From: Gammaproteobacteria bacterium
GTDB taxonomy: Bacteria > Pseudomonadota > Gammaproteobacteria > Steroidobacterales > Rariloculaceae
Direction: 5' to 3'
DNA length: 64,000 nt
Assembly (NCBI GenBank): GCA_022819855.1
Contig: JAJEGN010000012.1
Location: 260,746 to 324,745 of the forward strand
The position numbers and the translations under genes are program-made. Below, piece after piece: positions 62,353 to 64,000 of the stretch (position 1 is the first letter of the stretch; every line of letters begins with the position of its first letter). Below the pieces are notes generated by a model. The model had not been told where the DNA came from. It saw nothing but the letters and a program-made list of their open reading frames with translations, and did no database searches.

Positions 62353-62506
62353 GGCGTACTTTACCAACCGCAGCCCTTCGGCGCACGAGCGACGACGTGA
62401 GGGGCGACGGAAGCCAATTGCATGGCCGATCCGGTTTACGCTACGCTCGCTGCGGCCCAGCAGGGCGCGCCAGTTGGTCGTGCGCGGTACAGGCGGGCAG
62501 CAGCGC

Positions 62507-62597
62507 GGAGAGGTGGCCGAGTGGTCGAAGGCGCTTGATTGGAGTTCAAGTAGGCGGTTAATCCGTCTCGTGGGTTCGAATCCCACCCTCTCCGCCA
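62507..62597 (+). tRNA. tRNA-Ser (anticodon GGA)
   Basis: A 91-base class II tRNA with encoded CCA. The acceptor GGAGAGG pairs with CCTCTCC, followed by G and CCA at 62595-62597. The anticodon stem CTTGA/TCAAG holds the loop TTGGAGT, anticodon GGA for UCC/UCU. It has the long variable arm of tRNA-Ser and the GGGTTCGAATCCC T-arm. It is divergent from ffs. Confidence 0.95.
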
Positions 62598-62922
62598 CTA
62601 TGAAAATATCCGCAAAATTCGCGGACGATTGCCGATATCCACGGTGGACGGGCTCAAGTCATGTGGCCATCCCTTCGGCGCTACCGGCGCCGTAGAGCGT
62701 CATCTGCCACAGACTGATGCTGCGGCGCAGCGTCGTCGGGCTGCTCGGGAGGGTACCCGGCGCGCTTGCGTTCATCCAATGCGGTTTGGATGACTGCATG
62801 ATGCCTGCCAACCATAGCGGCAACCCTGGCGTACCAAATCCAGGTTCGACTCAAGCCGCCGCTAATGGCGCTATGCTAGTGTGGGTCGATTACCCCAATC
62901 GTCATCCGTATCGTAACGCGGC
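62598..62922. other. tRNA-Ser to sulP intergenic region
   Basis: 325 bases without a recognisable gene. A small hairpin (TCCGC/GCGGA, seven-base loop AAAATTC) lies just after the tRNA at 62609-62625 and may mark its transcript end. Frames in the rest are not protein-like. The promoter of the SulP gene is expected near the right end. Confidence 0.35.
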
Positions 62923-64000
62923 ATGGATAGCACTACCTTACAGCGCGCGACCCAGTTTGCCCGGGGCCTGCTGACAAACTTCACGCCATTCGCGGACTGG
63001 ATCGGAGAACTCAAGCGGCCCGCCGTTCGAAGAGCCGACCTCACCGCCGGTATCACCGTGGCCCTGGTGCTGGTTCCACAATCCATGGCCTACGCGCAAC
63101 TGGCCGGCCTGCCGCCGCACTACGGCCTGTACGCCTCATTCCTGCCGGTGGCCATCGCCTCCATTTTCGGCTCTTCCCGGCAACTCGCCACTGGTCCCGT
63201 GGCGGTCGTATCGCTGTTGACCGCCTCGGCGCTCGGGCCGCTCGCGGCGGACAATCCGCAAGCCTACCTCAGCTACGCCGTCACCCTGGCGCTGCTCGTC
63301 GGGCTGGTGCAGGTGATACTCGGCGTGATTCGCCTGGGCTTCCTGATCGCCTTCCTGTCGCACCCCGTTGTGCTCGGCTTTACCAACGCCGCCGCCATCA
63401 TCATCGCCACATCGCAACTCGGAAACCTGTTCGGCGTCGAACCCGGGCCAACGGAACAACACTACGAAACCGTCTGGCAGACGATCGTGCTGGCGATCGA
63501 GTCGCCACACTGGCCGACCATCAGCATCACCCTGCTGACGCTGGCAGCGATCGTCTCCATCAAGCGCTACTATCCCAATCTGCCGAACGTACTGCTCGCC
63601 GTAGCCGCCACGACCCTGGTGTCCTGGATCATCGGTTTCGAGAGTCTTGGCGGCCAGGTGATCGGCAGCATCCCCAGGGGATTACCCCCGTTCGCACTGC
63701 CGCAACTGGACTTTGCCACGATCACCCAACTGCTCGCCATCGCCGTCACCATTGCACTGATCGGATTCATGGAAGCGGTCTCCGTCGCCAAGGCCCTGGC
63801 CGTGCAGACGCGCCAGCGCCTCGACGCCAATCAGGAATTGATCGGTCAGGGACTCGGCAACATCACCGCGAGCTGCTTTCAGGGGTATGCCGTTGCGGGG
63901 TCGTTTTCCCGCTCCGCAGTCAACGCCGAGGCCGGCGCAGTCACCGGATTTTCGGCAGTGGTCACCGGCGCCACCGTCGGACTGACACTGATACTGCTGA
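62923..64000 (+). CDS. SulP-family anion transporter, N-terminal part
   Basis: The gene runs off the window after about 359 codons with no stop. It encodes an SLC26/SulP inner-membrane transporter (sulfate, bicarbonate or similar anions). The ATG at 62923 precedes RADLTAGITVALVLVPQSMA and YAQLAGLPPHYGLYASF, the SulP signature, then FGSSRQLATGPVAVVSLLTA and further TM segments, with the conserved ASCFQGYAVAGSFSRSAVN block near 337-356. The STAS domain would lie beyond the window. Upstream are tRNA-Ser and no operon partner. Confidence 0.93.
   Translation, partial: MDSTTLQRATQFARGLLTNFTPFADWIGELKRPAVRRADLTAGITVALVLVPQSMAYAQLAGLPPHYGLYASFLPVAIASIFGSSRQLATGPVAVVSLLTASALGPLAADNPQAYLSYAVTLALLVGLVQVILGVIRLGFLIAFLSHPVVLGFTNAAAIIIATSQLGNLFGVEPGPTEQHYETVWQTIVLAIESPHWPTISITLLTLAAIVSIKRYYPNLPNVLLAVAATTLVSWIIGFESLGGQVIGSIPRGLPPFALPQLDFATITQLLAIAVTIALIGFMEAVSVAKALAVQTRQRLDANQELIGQGLGNITASCFQGYAVAGSFSRSAVNAEAGAVTGFSAVVTGATVGLTLILL

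Noticed and set aside
62284..62598. Frame starting MAERVGFEPTRR
   Set aside because: This is the reverse translation of tRNA-Ser, a well-known annotation artefact.

Overview
The window is about 64 kb of high-GC bacterial chromosome with a typical gammaproteobacterial core: dapB-dnaJ-dnaK-grpE-hrcA, nadK-recN, fur/bamE-rnfH-ratA, smpB-ssrA, ppsR/ppsA, orn/rsgA and recR-ybaB-dnaX-ffs. The tmRNA tag reads ANDDNYALAA, the Pseudomonas-type tag. The presence of hrcA, which many enteric-type gammaproteobacteria lack, together with a sigma32-like promoter points to a Chromatiales-, Xanthomonadales- or Woeseia/Steroidobacter-like lineage. I cannot place it more precisely from sequence alone.

Layout. 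1-11 kb: core metabolism and heat shock (carA start, dapB, dnaJ, dnaK, grpE, hrcA on the minus strand), then nadK-recN, fur, bamE, rnfH, ratA. 11-16.4 kb: a large secreted NHL beta-propeller gene interrupted by an in-frame UGA, and an NSS sodium symporter; both lie between ratA and smpB. 16.4-17.4 kb: smpB and ssrA. 17.4-24.8 kb: an accessory island downstream of ssrA made almost wholly of toxin/antitoxin and nuclease-type genes (HipBA, a YaaA/DUF6884-like and GIY-YIG-like gene pair, a Mug113/T5orf172 GIY-YIG protein, a type III restriction remnant, BrnT with an Xre antitoxin, Fic, VapBC). It also holds a short copy of the tmRNA tag-coding segment.

24.8-33.2 kb: a secreted subtilase with a separate upstream partner, an ECF sigma factor operon with an anti-sigma-like protein and DUF4097 and DUF5916 proteins, and a YdeI-family gene. 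33.4-38.2 kb: P450, methyltransferase, dihaem cytochrome c and a PQQ alcohol dehydrogenase carrying the extra aspartate of lanthanide-dependent enzymes. 38.2-44.6 kb (minus): DjlA, a 22-residue-repeat secreted protein, a tightly overlapping operon (enolase-superfamily enzyme, GH3 acyl-adenylating ligase, fatty-acid-hydroxylase-type di-iron enzyme, 4-TM protein), and RidA. 44.8-53.6 kb: metallo-beta-lactamase-fold hydrolases, a Tat-type amidohydrolase, YceI, two lipoproteins, a coiled-coil protein, a small membrane protein and Prc protease. 53.6-62.6 kb: DUF1249, ppsR/ppsA, orn/rsgA, HIT-recR-ybaB-dnaX, SRP RNA and tRNA-Ser(GGA). The right edge cuts a SulP transporter.

Strongest leads: (1) the UGA in the NHL gene, with intact promoter, ribosome binding site and signal peptide upstream and a SECIS-like hairpin immediately downstream; (2) the 23-nt tmRNA tag copy inside a structured intergenic region of the island; (3) the GH3/enolase/hydroxylase operon; (4) the YaaA-like/GIY-YIG-like pair; (5) the Fic operator array that covers the fic start site.
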